A stretch of 64,000 bases of DNA from Vreelandella rituensis. GTDB lineage: Bacteria > Pseudomonadota > Gammaproteobacteria > Pseudomonadales > Halomonadaceae. The stretch covers positions 1-64,000 of the forward strand of contig NZ_QPIJ01000011.1 in the NCBI RefSeq assembly GCF_003336665.1, in the 5' to 3' direction. The notes beneath the pieces were generated by a model. The model ran no database searches. It had not been told where the DNA came from and saw only the letters and a program-made list of their open reading frames with translations. Shown here piece after piece: positions 1 through 8,064 of this stretch (the first letter of the stretch is position 1; each line of letters starts with the position of its first letter). A program made the position numbers and the translations under genes.

Positions 1-1
1 A

Positions 2-103
2 TTGAAGCCGTATCGCGCGATAGCGATGCGGTATGACAAACTCAAACGAAACTACGAAAGCATGGTGGCCTTGGCCTGCGGTTTTTTATGGCTACCCATG
101 TGA
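2..103 (+). pseudogene. IS5-family transposase, C-terminal fragment
   Basis: The frame starting at base 2 reads LKPYRAIAMRYDKLKRN and ends 33 residues in at TGA (101-103). The RYDKLxRNY segment is the typical C-terminal end of IS5-family DDE transposases. Only the tail is inside the window, so I cannot tell whether the rest of the element is intact to the left. The 240 bases that follow hold no gene. They are probably the end of this IS and the end of the neighbouring IS1380 remnant. Confidence 0.7.
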
Positions 104-341
104 AAGGTCAACAGGCCCTAACCCGGATCTTTCATAAACGCTCCAAATAACCATCCAATACCGCAATCAGAATGCCCACCTTACCCGAACATGATAGGTG
201 TTCTTATTAAGGGGTCCGGATTCACCTCCGGGCCCATAAATTATCCGCACGAACCGCTTAATATTTGAGCAATTCCAGTGCTCAGGCGTGCGAAAGCCTC
301 CCGAGCCTGGGATTGTGATGGCCGTGAGCGCCGACGGCGGC

Positions 342-760
342 TCAGCTGGTGTTTAACTTGGGCCGAGGCAGGCGATATAACCGTTTGGTGACCGTGTGTA
401 GGAGGGCTTTGACCGGGCAGCTACTTGGCAGGTGGAGCTTGATACGGTCTTTATACTGCACTACTCGTACGGCCAGCTTGCACAGCTTGATGATGACCGT
501 CGAGGGCTGGGCCCGGGACAGCTCAGTGCCTTGCAACAGTTCGGCGCGCAAGGCGTGATGCAGCACGTAGGCGGCGCAGGACAAAAACAGGCGCATGTGG
601 TTAGCCGCAAAGCGGCAATCCGAGGTGCGGTCGCTGGCCAGATCGTTTTTCATCATCTTGATGAAATTCTCGTCCTGGCCCCGGGCGCAATACAGCTCGG
701 CGTACAGCATCTCCGGGGCCGGCTCTTCCAGGGAGGTGACAACGAAGCGGGGGTTATCGC
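342..760 (-). pseudogene. IS1380-family transposase, C-terminal fragment cut by ISAs1
   Basis: Read on the minus strand, the frame entering at about 760 gives DNPRFVVTSL, then LYCARGQDENFIKMMKNDL and ANHMRLFLSCAAYVLHHALR, ending at 342. These blocks are characteristic of the C-terminal third of IS1380-family DDE transposases. The frame is broken exactly where the ISAs1 terminal sequence CAGGGCTATCGCAG begins (761), so ISAs1 inserted into an older IS1380 copy. The N-terminal two thirds are missing. The protein is not functional. Confidence 0.8.
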
Positions 761-1676
761 CAGGGCTATCGCAGATGGATTAGACATATTGCTTCGTGAT
801 CAATCACCCTGAGGGCATCATCATTTGCTTCATCAGAGAGATATCATGCCTATCGAGACGTCATGCTTTGATAACCTTCCTGATCCCAGAGGCAGCAATG
901 CCCGTTATCCATTAAACGACGTCCTGTTCATTGCCCTGTGCGCCGTCATCAGCGGCGCCGAGGACTGTTCCGATATGGCGCTGTTCGCACGCTCGAAAGC
1001 TGATTTTCTCGGTCGATTTCTCTCACTGCCGCATGGAACGCCAAGTCACGATACGTTCAGCTGCGTCTTTCGGTATCTGGATCCGAAGGCTTTTCATGAG
1101 CAGTTTTTGACGTTCATGTCAGATTTTGCAGCGCAGCTGAAAGGCGTCGTCGCCGTGGATGGTAAGTCCCTTAGACGCGCTTATGACCATGTAGATGGAC
1201 AATCACCGCTACATCTTGTCAATGTCAGGGCAGTGGAGCAACGCCTGGTATTGGGACAGCTTCTGGTCGATGAAAAATCCAACGAGATCCAGGCCGTCCC
1301 CGACATACTCGAGTGGTTGTCGTTAACGGATGTGACGATCACGGCCGATGCGATGCATTGCCAACGTTCGCTCTCCAAGCAGATCACAGAGGCTAACGGC
1401 CAGTACGTATTGGCCGTCAAAGGAAACCAGAAGACGCTTTTCGATGACATCCGTTTCATGATGGAGCATGAGGCGGATACAACCGTCGTTACGGATAGCG
1501 GCCACGGGCGCATCGAAACGCGTTCGGCCACCGTCGTGTCAGACCTGAACTGGCTGCAGGAAGGCCATCAGTGGCCCGGTCTGGGAGCGGTTGGGCGCAT
1601 TACGCGGCGTCGAGAACTGGTCAATAAAACAACAGAAGAAACCGCGTATTACTTGCTGAGTGACGCCATATCATAG
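761..1676 (+). mobile_element. ISAs1-family insertion sequence, right end lost
   Basis: The left terminal inverted repeat CAGGGCTATCGCAG is at 761-774, followed by the transposase gene. The right terminal repeat is not found where it would be expected after 1676; unrelated sequence begins there, shortly before hicA. Its 14-base left end is identical to both ends of the 122-bp element at 7943-8064. This copy is therefore a one-ended, immobile remnant that helps identify the parent family of that MITE. Confidence 0.75.
846..1676 (+). pseudogene. ISAs1-family DDE transposase, C-terminally truncated
   Basis: The protein begins MPIETSCFDNLPDPRG, then has the ISAs1 N-terminal block (LNDVLFIALCAVISGAEDC) and the DDE core with AVDGKSLRRAYD (first Asp) and the block around TITADAMHCQ (second Asp). 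An in-frame upstream start exists at 825, but the family start fits 846. The frame stops after YYLLSDAIS at about 276 residues, whereas family members usually run to about 370. The distal part with the catalytic Glu region and the family C-terminal block (HWGIEN type) is gone. It is therefore a truncated pseudogene, although the frame is open. Confidence 0.8.
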
Positions 1677-1745
1677 CCGCTCACAAGGAGCGTTCTTGGC
1701 AAGGATGAACAACTAGGACAAAGCATATATTCCATGCTATTTTGA

Positions 1746-1760
1746 TACCAAAATATGGTA
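1746..1760 (+). promoter_or_regulatory. Candidate hicAB operator palindrome
   Basis: TACCA-AAATA-TGGTA is an inverted repeat lying 5 bases before the hicA start codon, in an AT-rich promoter-like stretch. HicB-type antitoxins bind palindromes that overlap their own promoter, so this is the obvious autoregulatory site. The assignment is inference from position and symmetry only. Confidence 0.45.
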
Positions 1761-1765
1761 CTAAC

Positions 1766-2020
1766 ATGAAACGCAAGCACGAACGAACACTCGCAGCGAT
1801 TTTCAGCCGACCGGTCTCTGGGACCATCGCCTGGGGGGATATCGAGGCGCTGTTCAAGGCGCTGGGCGCTGAGGTCGAGGAGCGAGAAGGTTCTCGAGTC
1901 GCAGTGGTGTTGTTTGGTGAGGTGCGAGTTTTCCATCGCCCTCATCCTTCGCCCGATACGGACAAGGGGGCCGTTATGAGTGTCCGCAAGTGGTTGGACA
2001 ATAATGGAGTTAAGCCATGA
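1766..2020 (+). CDS. hicA: HicA-type mRNA interferase toxin
   Basis: This is an 84-residue protein starting MKRKHERTLAAIF. HicA toxins are small double-stranded-RNA-binding-fold ribonucleases that cleave mRNA and are neutralised by HicB. The sequence has the family layout: a short N-terminal basic segment, WGDIEALFKALGAEVEE, then GSRVAVVLFGEVRVFHRPHP containing the His of the active region, then a basic tail. A TTG start at 1742 is possible, but the ATG at 1766 fits the family and clears the operator. The stop overlaps the hicB start (ATGA-type overlap), showing co-translation. Its position amid transposon debris suggests horizontal acquisition. Confidence 0.88.
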   Translation: MKRKHERTLAAIFSRPVSGTIAWGDIEALFKALGAEVEEREGSRVAVVLFGEVRVFHRPHPSPDTDKGAVMSVRKWLDNNGVKP

Positions 2021-2352
2021 ACAACGTGATGGTCATTGATGGCTACCGGGCCATCATTCAGTACGATCCCGAAATTGAGATGTTTCGGGGTGAATTTTCC
2101 GGCCTGAATGGTAGTGCGGACTTCTACGCGGACAGCGTAGAGGCGTTACGGGAAGAGGGAAAAACCTCGCTGCGTATCTTCCTGGAGGTATGTCAGGAAA
2201 AGGGGATCGAGCCCACCAAGGAATACTCAGGGAAGTTTCAGGTACGCTTACCGGAGGATCTGCATCGAGATGCAGTGGATGCGGCTCGGGCGCGTGGCGA
2301 GAGCCTGAACCAGTTTGTGGCTCATGCTATTCAGCATGAGCTGACAACGTAG
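2017..2352 (+). CDS. hicB: HicB-type antitoxin
   Basis: This 111-residue protein has the HicB partial RNase H-like fold (GYRAIIQYDPEIEMFRGEFSGL, then SVEALREEGKTSLRIFLEVCQEKG). A C-terminal ribbon-helix-helix domain follows (KFQVRLPEDLHRDAVDAARA, then SLNQFVAHAI), which would bind the operator. It belongs to the HicB subtype with an RHH rather than an HTH domain. It starts inside the hicA stop codon, so the two products are made together. It should bind HicA and repress the operon from the palindrome at 1746-1760. Confidence 0.88.
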   Translation: MNNVMVIDGYRAIIQYDPEIEMFRGEFSGLNGSADFYADSVEALREEGKTSLRIFLEVCQEKGIEPTKEYSGKFQVRLPEDLHRDAVDAARARGESLNQFVAHAIQHELTT

Positions 2353-2516
2353 AGCACTGCATCGTTTGCTGGCAACTCAAACATGCCCAATAGTGTTCCA
2401 CTGACTGCTCTGCTAGAAGCTGTGACGCCAGTGTAGAGGAGGCTTGACCGTTCCCGTCACGCCCCCCTGAAGCTGCTACTAAACAAGGCCTATGACGTAG
2501 CTCGCTGTAGTCGTAT

Positions 2517-2532
2517 ATGTCGAACTCGACAT
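2517..2532. repeat. Palindrome ATGTCGA-ac-TCGACAT
   Basis: This is a perfect 7-bp inverted repeat with a 2-base centre, extended by imperfect arms (TCGTA/TACGA), in the 299-base gap between hicB and the exported protein gene at 2652. I see no coding sequence in that gap. The symmetry suggests a repressor site, but nothing identifies the regulator. Confidence 0.3.
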
Positions 2533-2651
2533 ACGAGGCTGTGGAAGACACCCGGGGACTGAGGCGTCATGAGGGTTTCAAGTCCCAAATACAACGTTAA
2601 TGAAGGGTGCTTGGACCGGCGAGCGGCTTCGCTTCCTGAAAAGGAGGTTAC

Positions 2652-3104
2652 ATGAATATTCGATTTACAATTTTCACAATACTTCTTCTTTCGACAGCAG
2701 TCCCCGCGCTTGCGGCATGGCAAACACAACAATCCGACGGTGTTGCCCAGGCGAGCTACACTGGAGAGGTCTACCTACTTACGATCAGCTGCACCCGCAG
2801 CAGCCAACTGAAACTTACGCTTGAGGATATGTCCTCCAGCGGCGATCAACTCGACGGCATCCATAACCTTATGATGTGGATTACGGTCCCTGATGGTCGC
2901 ACCGATCGTTGGCCGGTTAGAGTCACGCGAAACGGCCTATCACTGATAGGAACTCTCCATGTGTCGGACTTCAACCTCGGTTTCTTTCAAAATGCCCAGA
3001 GGTTTCAGCTTGATGCTCCTTCTGCAGGGGTCGACTTCCTCGAAGGCGATATGATCGGCACCGGCGCTGCACGCCTGGCCTTCAAAGAACAATGCGGCAT
3101 CTGA
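2652..3104 (+). CDS. Exported protein of unknown function
   Basis: This is a 150-residue protein with a strong Shine-Dalgarno (AAAAGGAGG, 5 bases before ATG). The N-terminus (MNIRFTIFTILLLSTAVPALAA) is a clear Sec signal peptide with an AxA cleavage site near residue 21, so the mature protein is periplasmic or secreted. The body is beta-rich with two cysteines (in ISCTRSS and EQCGI near the end) that could form a disulphide. I recognise no family. It stands alone between hicAB and IS debris, so it may be recently acquired cargo. Confidence 0.7.
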   Translation: MNIRFTIFTILLLSTAVPALAAWQTQQSDGVAQASYTGEVYLLTISCTRSSQLKLTLEDMSSSGDQLDGIHNLMMWITVPDGRTDRWPVRVTRNGLSLIGTLHVSDFNLGFFQNAQRFQLDAPSAGVDFLEGDMIGTGAARLAFKEQCGI

Positions 3105-3196
3105 ACCTTACGAGAACCTGAAGGCTCCCGGTCTTGATGCGAATGCATGAACTGGACCATCAAGCAGTGTTCTGGCCAAGTCAGAGCGGACACGTT

Positions 3197-3316
3197 TCAA
3201 GCCGCAGCCGCCAGCTCGATCTCCCTCGGCACCTGCTAGTCAAAAGTCGCGTGGAGCCGGCAGCTGTTGTACTTCATCTCGATATAGTCGATCACATCCC
3301 GCTGTGCCGCCTGGCG
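3197..3316 (-). pseudogene. IS3-family transposase OrfB, C-terminal remnant
   Basis: Read on the minus strand, this region gives AQRDVIDYIEMKYNS, then RLHATFD, an in-frame TAG, and PREIEL before TGA. The block QxxVxDYIExxYN-RxH-PxxFE is the C-terminal signature of IS3-family OrfB integrases. The in-frame stop and lack of upstream sequence show that it is dead. The TGTCCGCTCTGAC sequence just beyond (minus strand, about 3180-3192) resembles an IS3 terminal repeat. Confidence 0.65.
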
Positions 3317-3415
3317 ACTATATTAGGCTCTGCTGCGTCATATCCGGAGAATATCTTGGCGGACCATACTGAAACGTCAGTTTCCGCCCATGTCATCAAG
3401 AGCGGATTTTACTGA

Positions 3416-3713
3416 TACTGAAAGAGCCCTTCTCGACCGTTGAATGTTATAGGACAGAGCGTACCACGCGACGTAATCTTTTAGATGACCGCGGCCACTC
3501 GTCTGGATGGCTACCAAGACCGCTTAGGCGATGCCCCGCCAGGAACAAACTGTTCGGCGACAATTAGGGTGACCGGTCGGACAAGATAGTTGACGCCAGA
3601 CAACAAACGTTTCCTGGCTAGGCTTAACCCATTTTGCTGACCTCATCGAAGATTTTAAGCTAAGGAATCTTCAGCTTATACGTAAATGAAATGCTCGCTG
3701 GTTGCTTCCATTG
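3416..3713. other. No gene recognised
   Basis: This roughly 300-base gap lies between the IS3 remnant and nfsA. Short open frames occur on both strands, but none shows a ribosome-binding site or a family resemblance I can name. It may be decayed mobile DNA. Confidence 0.4.
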
Positions 3714-4445
3714 TCACTTCAATTCGAAGCCGCGCTTGACCAAAAAATTGCGCATATGAGAACGCAATTTAGTACTAAATAGCGGGGTGAGGTTTTTAGA
3801 CCAAGTGCTGTCTTTATGTCCACTAGACCGAGTTTGGTAGTAAGCATGCATTGTTTCATCGAAGGCAGCCACCTGATCACGGTCGTCTTGGTAGGTATCT
3901 TCTTTGAGAATTGCCTCCACCGGCAGTCGCGGCTTAACGTCTGGTTGGTCGGCCGGATAGCCCAAGCACATGCCAAACACCGGGTAGACATGATCTGGCA
4001 GGCTAAACAGGTCACTAATCTGTTGGGGATTATTGCGGATGCCCCCGATGTAGCAGATACCCAGCCCTATAGATTCGGCGGCAATGGCCACGTTCTGGGC
4101 CATTAGAGCGGTATCCACGGTAGCCACCAGCAGCTGTTCGGTCATGCCGCGCACCACCTGGGCACCGGTATGCTCCGCAGCGTCGGTGGGCCGCTTCATA
4201 TCAGCACAGAAAACAAGGAAAGCGCCGCAGGTAGACACGTAGGCCTGACCGCCAGCCAGCTCGGCGACCTTCTGACGATTCTCAGAGTTCTTTACGTGGA
4301 TGACGCTATAGGCCTGAACGTGACTGGAGGTGGCTGCCCCCTGGCCAGCACGGATTAGCTCTTTCAGTAACTCCTTGGACACAGGCTGATCAGTGAACTT
4401 GCGGATGGAACGGTGGGATTTGAGCAAATCAATAACAGGATTCAT
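3714..4445 (-). CDS. nfsA: NfsA-type oxygen-insensitive NADPH nitroreductase / flavin reductase
   Basis: This 243-residue protein belongs to the nitroreductase fold, which uses FMN and reduces nitroaromatics, quinones or flavins with NADPH. Visible features are the N-terminal FMN-phosphate motif SHRSIRKF (residues 10-17), the SSHVQAYSVI segment, IGLGICYIGGIRNNP and the C-terminal NfsA-specific tail (SGHKDSTWSKNL, then RSHMRNFL), which forms part of the NADPH site. The length matches E. coli NfsA (240). It is monocistronic on the minus strand, with the SRAP remnant upstream. The gene is intact although both neighbours are decayed. Confidence 0.85.
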   Translation of the reverse strand: MNPVIDLLKSHRSIRKFTDQPVSKELLKELIRAGQGAATSSHVQAYSVIHVKNSENRQKVAELAGGQAYVSTCGAFLVFCADMKRPTDAAEHTGAQVVRGMTEQLLVATVDTALMAQNVAIAAESIGLGICYIGGIRNNPQQISDLFSLPDHVYPVFGMCLGYPADQPDVKPRLPVEAILKEDTYQDDRDQVAAFDETMHAYYQTRSSGHKDSTWSKNLTPLFSTKLRSHMRNFLVKRGFELK

Positions 4446-4475
4446 GAGGCCTCATTTGATGGGAAGCTAAAGTTT

Positions 4476-5187
4476 TCACAGAATACCCCAGATTCCGAGC
4501 AGCCTGGAGCTTATGCCGTTGATGAAGCTGGCCATATTTTTGGCCGAGGGAGGAACCCTCTGCCGGTTTGTGACTGCGGTGCTTACCGGCCAATGCTCGA
4601 TCAGCTCGGCATCGATGTGCCGCACAATATTACGGATCTTCTCGCGATCCGTCAGGTCAGGGTCGAGCCAGGCTTCAAGGCTATCGTCATCGAGGATCAG
4701 CGGCATCCGGTCGTGTATCGCTTTCGCGGGACCCCGGGCAGGCTCGGTGATGATCGCACAGCCCGGCCTCCCATCGGCGCGCTCGGCCCAGTATAGCCGC
4801 CAACCAGATAGGCTCCCGACCCTCTCGACACTCGGCAAATGAAATGCGGGCGCTTTGGCTTGGCGCTCTTGCCCCACTCGTACCATCCATCAGTGGAAAC
4901 AAGGCACCGACCACGAGCGAACGCTTGCTTGTAGTAACCCGAAGTCGCCACTTTCTCGACCGTGGCATTGATCGGTTGCGGCGCCTTCTCGCCTGCCCAG
5001 TGCGGCTTGTAACCCCACCACACCTCGTCCAGCACCGGCGGCGCGTCAACGTCTTGCGTAGCACAGCTGTGATCCATGTGCCGGACGGGATGTTGTAGCG
5101 AGGCACAGGGTCGTAGCCAGCGACTGAGGCGCCAACTTTGGCAGCGAGCTTTGAAAACGTAGAGAAAAACGCAAATCGTCCACACAT
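4476..5187 (-). pseudogene. SRAP (YedK/HMCES-like) gene, two frameshifts
   Basis: Intact SRAP proteins cover abasic sites in single-stranded DNA through a covalent bond to Cys2. The start MCGRF is present (ATG at 5185-5187), followed by YNIPSGTWITAV. Then the frame must shift to continue with DEVWWGYKPHWAGEKAPQPI and GRCLVSTDGWYEW. It must shift again near 4800 for YWAERADGRPGCAIITEPA and HDRMPLIL. All family blocks are present in order but in three reading frames, so two small indels inactivate it. Sequencing error cannot be excluded, but nearby genes such as BCCT are decayed too. Confidence 0.75.
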
Positions 5188-5337
5188 GCCGAAAGTATAG
5201 AAGAGAAAGCCATACATTGGAGGAAGGATGGTGAAGTATAGGCGGTGAAAGAGAAGCCGGGGTTTGTTGCTGACCGGCTCTGTTTGTTGCCGACGATTGG
5301 AACCTATTTGCTACCTAGAACGATACCCAACGAAAAA

Positions 5338-5372
5338 CGACCACCTCGCTAGTTAGCTAAGTGGCCGTTTTT
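5338..5372 (-). terminator. Rho-independent terminator of tRNA-Pro, possibly bidirectional
   Basis: The stem is CGACCAC (5338-5344) with GTGGCCG (5361-5367), allowing one G-U pair. It has A5 before it on the plus strand and T5 after it. Read on the minus strand, it lies just downstream of the tRNA and ends in a T-run. The A-run and T-run on the two sides mean it could also stop plus-strand transcription. Confidence 0.7.
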
Positions 5373-5383
5373 ACTGATGTTTT

Positions 5384-5460
5384 TGGTCGGAGCGACAGGA
5401 TTCGAACCTGCGACCTTTGCAACCCCATTGCAACGCGCTACCAAGCTGCGCCACGCTCCG
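5384..5460 (-). tRNA. tRNA-Pro (anticodon GGG)
   Basis: Read on the minus strand, the acceptor stem CGGAGCG pairs with CGCTCCG. The D stem is GCGC/GCGC, the anticodon stem TTGCA/TGCAA encloses the loop ATGGGGT, and the T arm is GCAGG-TTCGAAT-CCTGT. The 3' end ACCA is encoded. The seven-base loop puts T33 before GGG (34-36), so the tRNA reads CCC (and CCU). Length is 77 bases including CCA. No integrase or att-like repeat was found next to it. Confidence 0.95.
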
Positions 5461-5840
5461 AATGCCTTGTTTTTCAGCGCATCACTTGCGCCTCAAGACG
5501 GTGCGTATACTAGCTTTTTGAACGCCAAATGCAAAGCCCTTTTTGCGCTTTCTTTTCAGCATCTTGCCTTGACATCGAGGGGCAATGTTACCATCGGCGA
5601 GTTCGACTTAAATAAAAGGAACCCGTATGTATCGCCAGTCGGCATCAGGGCTTTTCAAAGGAATGAATGCGCGAGTCACGATGATGGCGATTGCCATGAT
5701 CGCCATCACACTGGTTTATGGTGTCTTTTTTACCGAGCGTCTAGCGTTGGTTCTGGGTATGGCCCGCACATTCTTGAACCAACCCCGGCGCAATCTCGGT
5801 TGCTTTATTCGAGTCAAGCCGGCTCGGCCAGGGAAGGCCG

Positions 5841-6299
5841 CTATCGGCGGCGTAGCCGCCGTGATTGTTGTTCACCTTGCTCGGAGGTGGGGCGTTGCTG
5901 GTCGGTGATGTACTGCGTCACGATATCCAGCGGTGCGCCCCCGCAACTGACGGCGCAGTAGGACGGTGACCAGAACTGGCTGCCCCAGCGTTTGTCGGCG
6001 ATGTCTTGTGCAAACGCCTTGCGTATCACGTAAGCACTCTTGCCTTTGAGCTTGCCGATAAAGTGAGATAGGGCTTTCTGCGGCGGGCAGATGACCAGCA
6101 GGTGGAGATGGTCGGCCTCGCCGTTAAACTCGATCAATTCGCCCTGCATTTGCTCACAGGTTTCGCGCAACACCGCGTCCAAACGGATCAGCATCGACTC
6201 GGTGAAGACATCACGCCGATATTTCGGGACAAAGACAAGGTGGTAGTGAAGTCGGTAAACGCATGACCTGCCAGTTCTCCAGGGGTACTCGTCACTCAT
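5841..6299 (-). CDS. tnpA: IS200/IS605-family Y1 (HUH) transposase TnpA
   Basis: This 152-residue protein is a single-strand DNA transposase acting through a 5'-phosphotyrosine. Visible motifs are RLHYHLVFVPKYRR near the N-terminus, the metal-binding HUH motif in EADHLHLLV, and the catalytic Tyr in TQYITDQQ. Length is normal for TnpA and the frame is intact, so it may be active. It is divergent from tnpB with only 20 bases between the starts. The C-terminal 20 residues are Arg/Gln-rich and lie close to the left end of the element. It could act in trans on the IscB element at 10.5-12.3 kb, whose end hairpins are similar. Confidence 0.92.
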   Translation of the reverse strand: MSDEYPWRTGRSCVYRLHYHLVFVPKYRRDVFTESMLIRLDAVLRETCEQMQGELIEFNGEADHLHLLVICPPQKALSHFIGKLKGKSAYVIRKAFAQDIADKRWGSQFWSPSYCAVSCGGAPLDIVTQYITDQQRPTSEQGEQQSRRLRRR

Positions 6300-6319
6300 G
6301 GCCTTGACTCATTAGGGGG

Positions 6320-7882
6320 ATGGCGCTAGCCTGGAATCATTGTCCTGTTTATGCAACCAGGTCCCTTATGGCACAGCGCGGTTTTTCATTAAGCATTTCG
6401 GATCGCCTGTCTTCACGACAGGCGACCGCCTTTGCTCAATGGATAGGTGGCGCGAATGTGCTGCGTAATTATAAGGTGCGTGAGTATCGTGACTTGCTGG
6501 CGCAAGGCCGAGGGGCCGAGATCAACCAGGCGTACGCCCCGATCAAGCAAGACCCTGACGTTGCCTTCCTGAAAGACATCCCCGTTCAAATCCTGCGTAA
6601 CGCCGCCAGCTCGGCCTATACCGATGCGGAAGCCGCCCGAAAAGGGGTTTCCAGGTTTCCCAAGGTCAAAGGCCGAAACAAGAAACGTAGCTGTATCATC
6701 ACCCAGGAGTTGTTTGATCTTCAGCCTGTCGCAAACGACAAGACTCAGGTGACGATCTATGACTCGGCAACCCGGAAGCGCACAAAGCTGTTTTCTATCA
6801 CGCTGCCTTATTCGTCTGCGTCACTGAGCAAGCAGTTCATCATCAGCCGTCAGGGGCGTAGCTTCTCGTTCTCCGGCTCACTGGATGATGGTCAGACCTA
6901 CCCTGACAACGAGGCGCTACTCAACGACGTTGCGTACCTTGATGACGACAAGCTGCTGGGTTATATCACCGGCCTGGACGGCGGTGTTGCCCGCCCCCTT
7001 CAGGCCTGCAATGGCACGATCTTCGACTACACCCCGGAAGAAAAGCGCCAGCTTCGGCGGCATAACGACCGGATCAAGCGGCTCCAGGCAGCCCTCAGTG
7101 GCAAGAAGCGTCGCAACGGCAATAAGTCCCGGCGCTGCGAGTCGAACAATCAGCGTCATCTCGCCAACCAGATAGCCACCCTGCATGGCAAGATTCGTCG
7201 ACTGCGCCGGAATTTCGCGCATCGCGTGTCGCGGAACGTCGTGGAAACGTCAGGCGAGATCATCTGTGTGGAAGACCTCAAACTCAAGGCGATGACCAGG
7301 CGGGCAAAGAAGAAAACCCAAGGCCGCCAGACTCTTAAAAATGGGGCAAGGGCCAAGTCCGGGCTTAACCGCAGCCTGAGCAATGTCGGCCTGGGGCAGA
7401 TATACACACTGATCAAATACAAGGCCAATGCCCGGAACAAGGGCTTTCTCAAGATCAATCCGGCGTACACCTCGCAGGAGTGTCATGCCTGTGGCAGCCG
7501 CAACACCGCGCGGCCCACTCAAGCCGGGTTTCATTGCCTGGCGTGCGGCCTCAAGGCCAATGCGGACGAGAATGCCGCCCGCAATAGCGCCAAGCGAGGC
7601 GTCAGAGACATCAAGAGCGGAGCGTTTGCTGCTAAGGCAAAACCGCGCAAGACCATTGCAAGACGACGTAAGAAGCACCTGGAGAGTGATCTTCCCCTGG
7701 TGGGCGAACGGCCATCAGGTAAAAAATCAGAACGCCGAGAGGACGGTCTGGCCAGTTTGGCAGCCTCCCACGTCTCGATGGTCGAGACGTCTGGAATAAG
7801 CCCCGAGACCTCGGGCAGTCTTCATTTGTCTCACGCTGAGGCAGCGACGCTTTCTACAACAAAGGTCGACCCGTCAGGGTAG
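6320..7882 (+). CDS. tnpB: TnpB, RNA-guided RuvC nuclease of the IS200/IS605 element
   Basis: This 520-residue protein belongs to the TnpB family, the ancestors of Cas12, which use an RNA copied from the element's right end to cut DNA next to a short adjacent motif. The three RuvC acidic residues are present: D220 in GLDGG, E318 in CVEDLK and D416 in NADENAARN. The zinc finger is intact (CHACG, then CLACG). The tail after residue 440 is long and basic to disordered. The start at 6320 is used here; an internal ATG (6368) is possible. The frame is intact, unlike the host BCCT gene, so the nuclease may still be functional. Confidence 0.9.
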   Translation: MALAWNHCPVYATRSLMAQRGFSLSISDRLSSRQATAFAQWIGGANVLRNYKVREYRDLLAQGRGAEINQAYAPIKQDPDVAFLKDIPVQILRNAASSAYTDAEAARKGVSRFPKVKGRNKKRSCIITQELFDLQPVANDKTQVTIYDSATRKRTKLFSITLPYSSASLSKQFIISRQGRSFSFSGSLDDGQTYPDNEALLNDVAYLDDDKLLGYITGLDGGVARPLQACNGTIFDYTPEEKRQLRRHNDRIKRLQAALSGKKRRNGNKSRRCESNNQRHLANQIATLHGKIRRLRRNFAHRVSRNVVETSGEIICVEDLKLKAMTRRAKKKTQGRQTLKNGARAKSGLNRSLSNVGLGQIYTLIKYKANARNKGFLKINPAYTSQECHACGSRNTARPTQAGFHCLACGLKANADENAARNSAKRGVRDIKSGAFAAKAKPRKTIARRRKKHLESDLPLVGERPSGKKSERREDGLASLAASHVSMVETSGISPETSGSLHLSHAEAATLSTTKVDPSG

Positions 7883-7932
7883 ACTGGAAACCTCCTTGCT
7901 TTAGCTGGAGGTAGTTCATCCCTTTTCTTGAA
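7760..7932 (+). ncRNA. Candidate TnpB guide RNA (omega/reRNA) at the element's right end
   Basis: In this family the guide RNA is transcribed in sense through the 3' end of tnpB, and its guide is the DNA flanking the right end. Here that region contains the terminal hairpin CCTCC/GGAGG (7891-7911). The guide would start within about 10 bases after it (near 7920). Location is from family knowledge; the boundaries are guesses. Confidence 0.35.
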
Positions 7933-7942
7933 GGTACTATGT

Positions 7943-8064
7943 CAGGGCTATCGCAGTTAGAAATAATCGCTTTCTAAGGTCTTGGCATCATACCTGACAT
8001 CAAATACTTGGCTATAGCCTGAACAATAGATTCGAGCACCCATCTGTCAACTGCGATAGCCCTG
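7943..8064. mobile_element. 122-bp MITE derived from an ISAs1-family element
   Basis: Both ends carry the perfect 16-base inverted repeat CAGGGCTATCGCAGTT. The element is flanked by a perfect 10-base direct repeat, GGTACTATGT (7933-7942 and 8065-8074), which is a target duplication in the size range of the ISAs1 family. The first 14 bases match the left end of the ISAs1 copy at 761. It carries no gene. It sits within the BCCT coding sequence, just beyond the IS200/IS605 element. Confidence 0.92.

Larger units (their letters stand above)
5780..7925 (+). mobile_element. IS200/IS605-family element (tnpA-tnpB) inside the BCCT gene
   Basis: The element carries divergent tnpA and tnpB. Subterminal hairpins are visible at both ends on the plus strand: left CTCGG-TTGCTTTAT-TCGAG (5795-5813, one G-U pair) and right CCTCC-TTGCTTTAGCT-GGAGG (7891-7911) followed by TAGTTCA. 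Such imperfect hairpins are bound by Y1 transposases, which move single-stranded circles and make no target duplication. Exact ends cannot be fixed without an empty site. The octamer TTCTTGAA occurs just outside on the left (5771-5778) and on the right (7925-7932). Confidence 0.85.

Noticed and set aside
210..245. tRNA or tmRNA 3'-end-like sequence TCCGGATTCACCTCCGGG
   Set aside because: The T-loop consensus TTCRA is missing, no acceptor partner is present and no CCA is encoded. Only a short hairpin remains.
5384..5460. tRNA-Pro as an integration site for a genomic island
   Set aside because: No integrase gene and no second copy of the tRNA 3' end were seen in the flanking accessory DNA.
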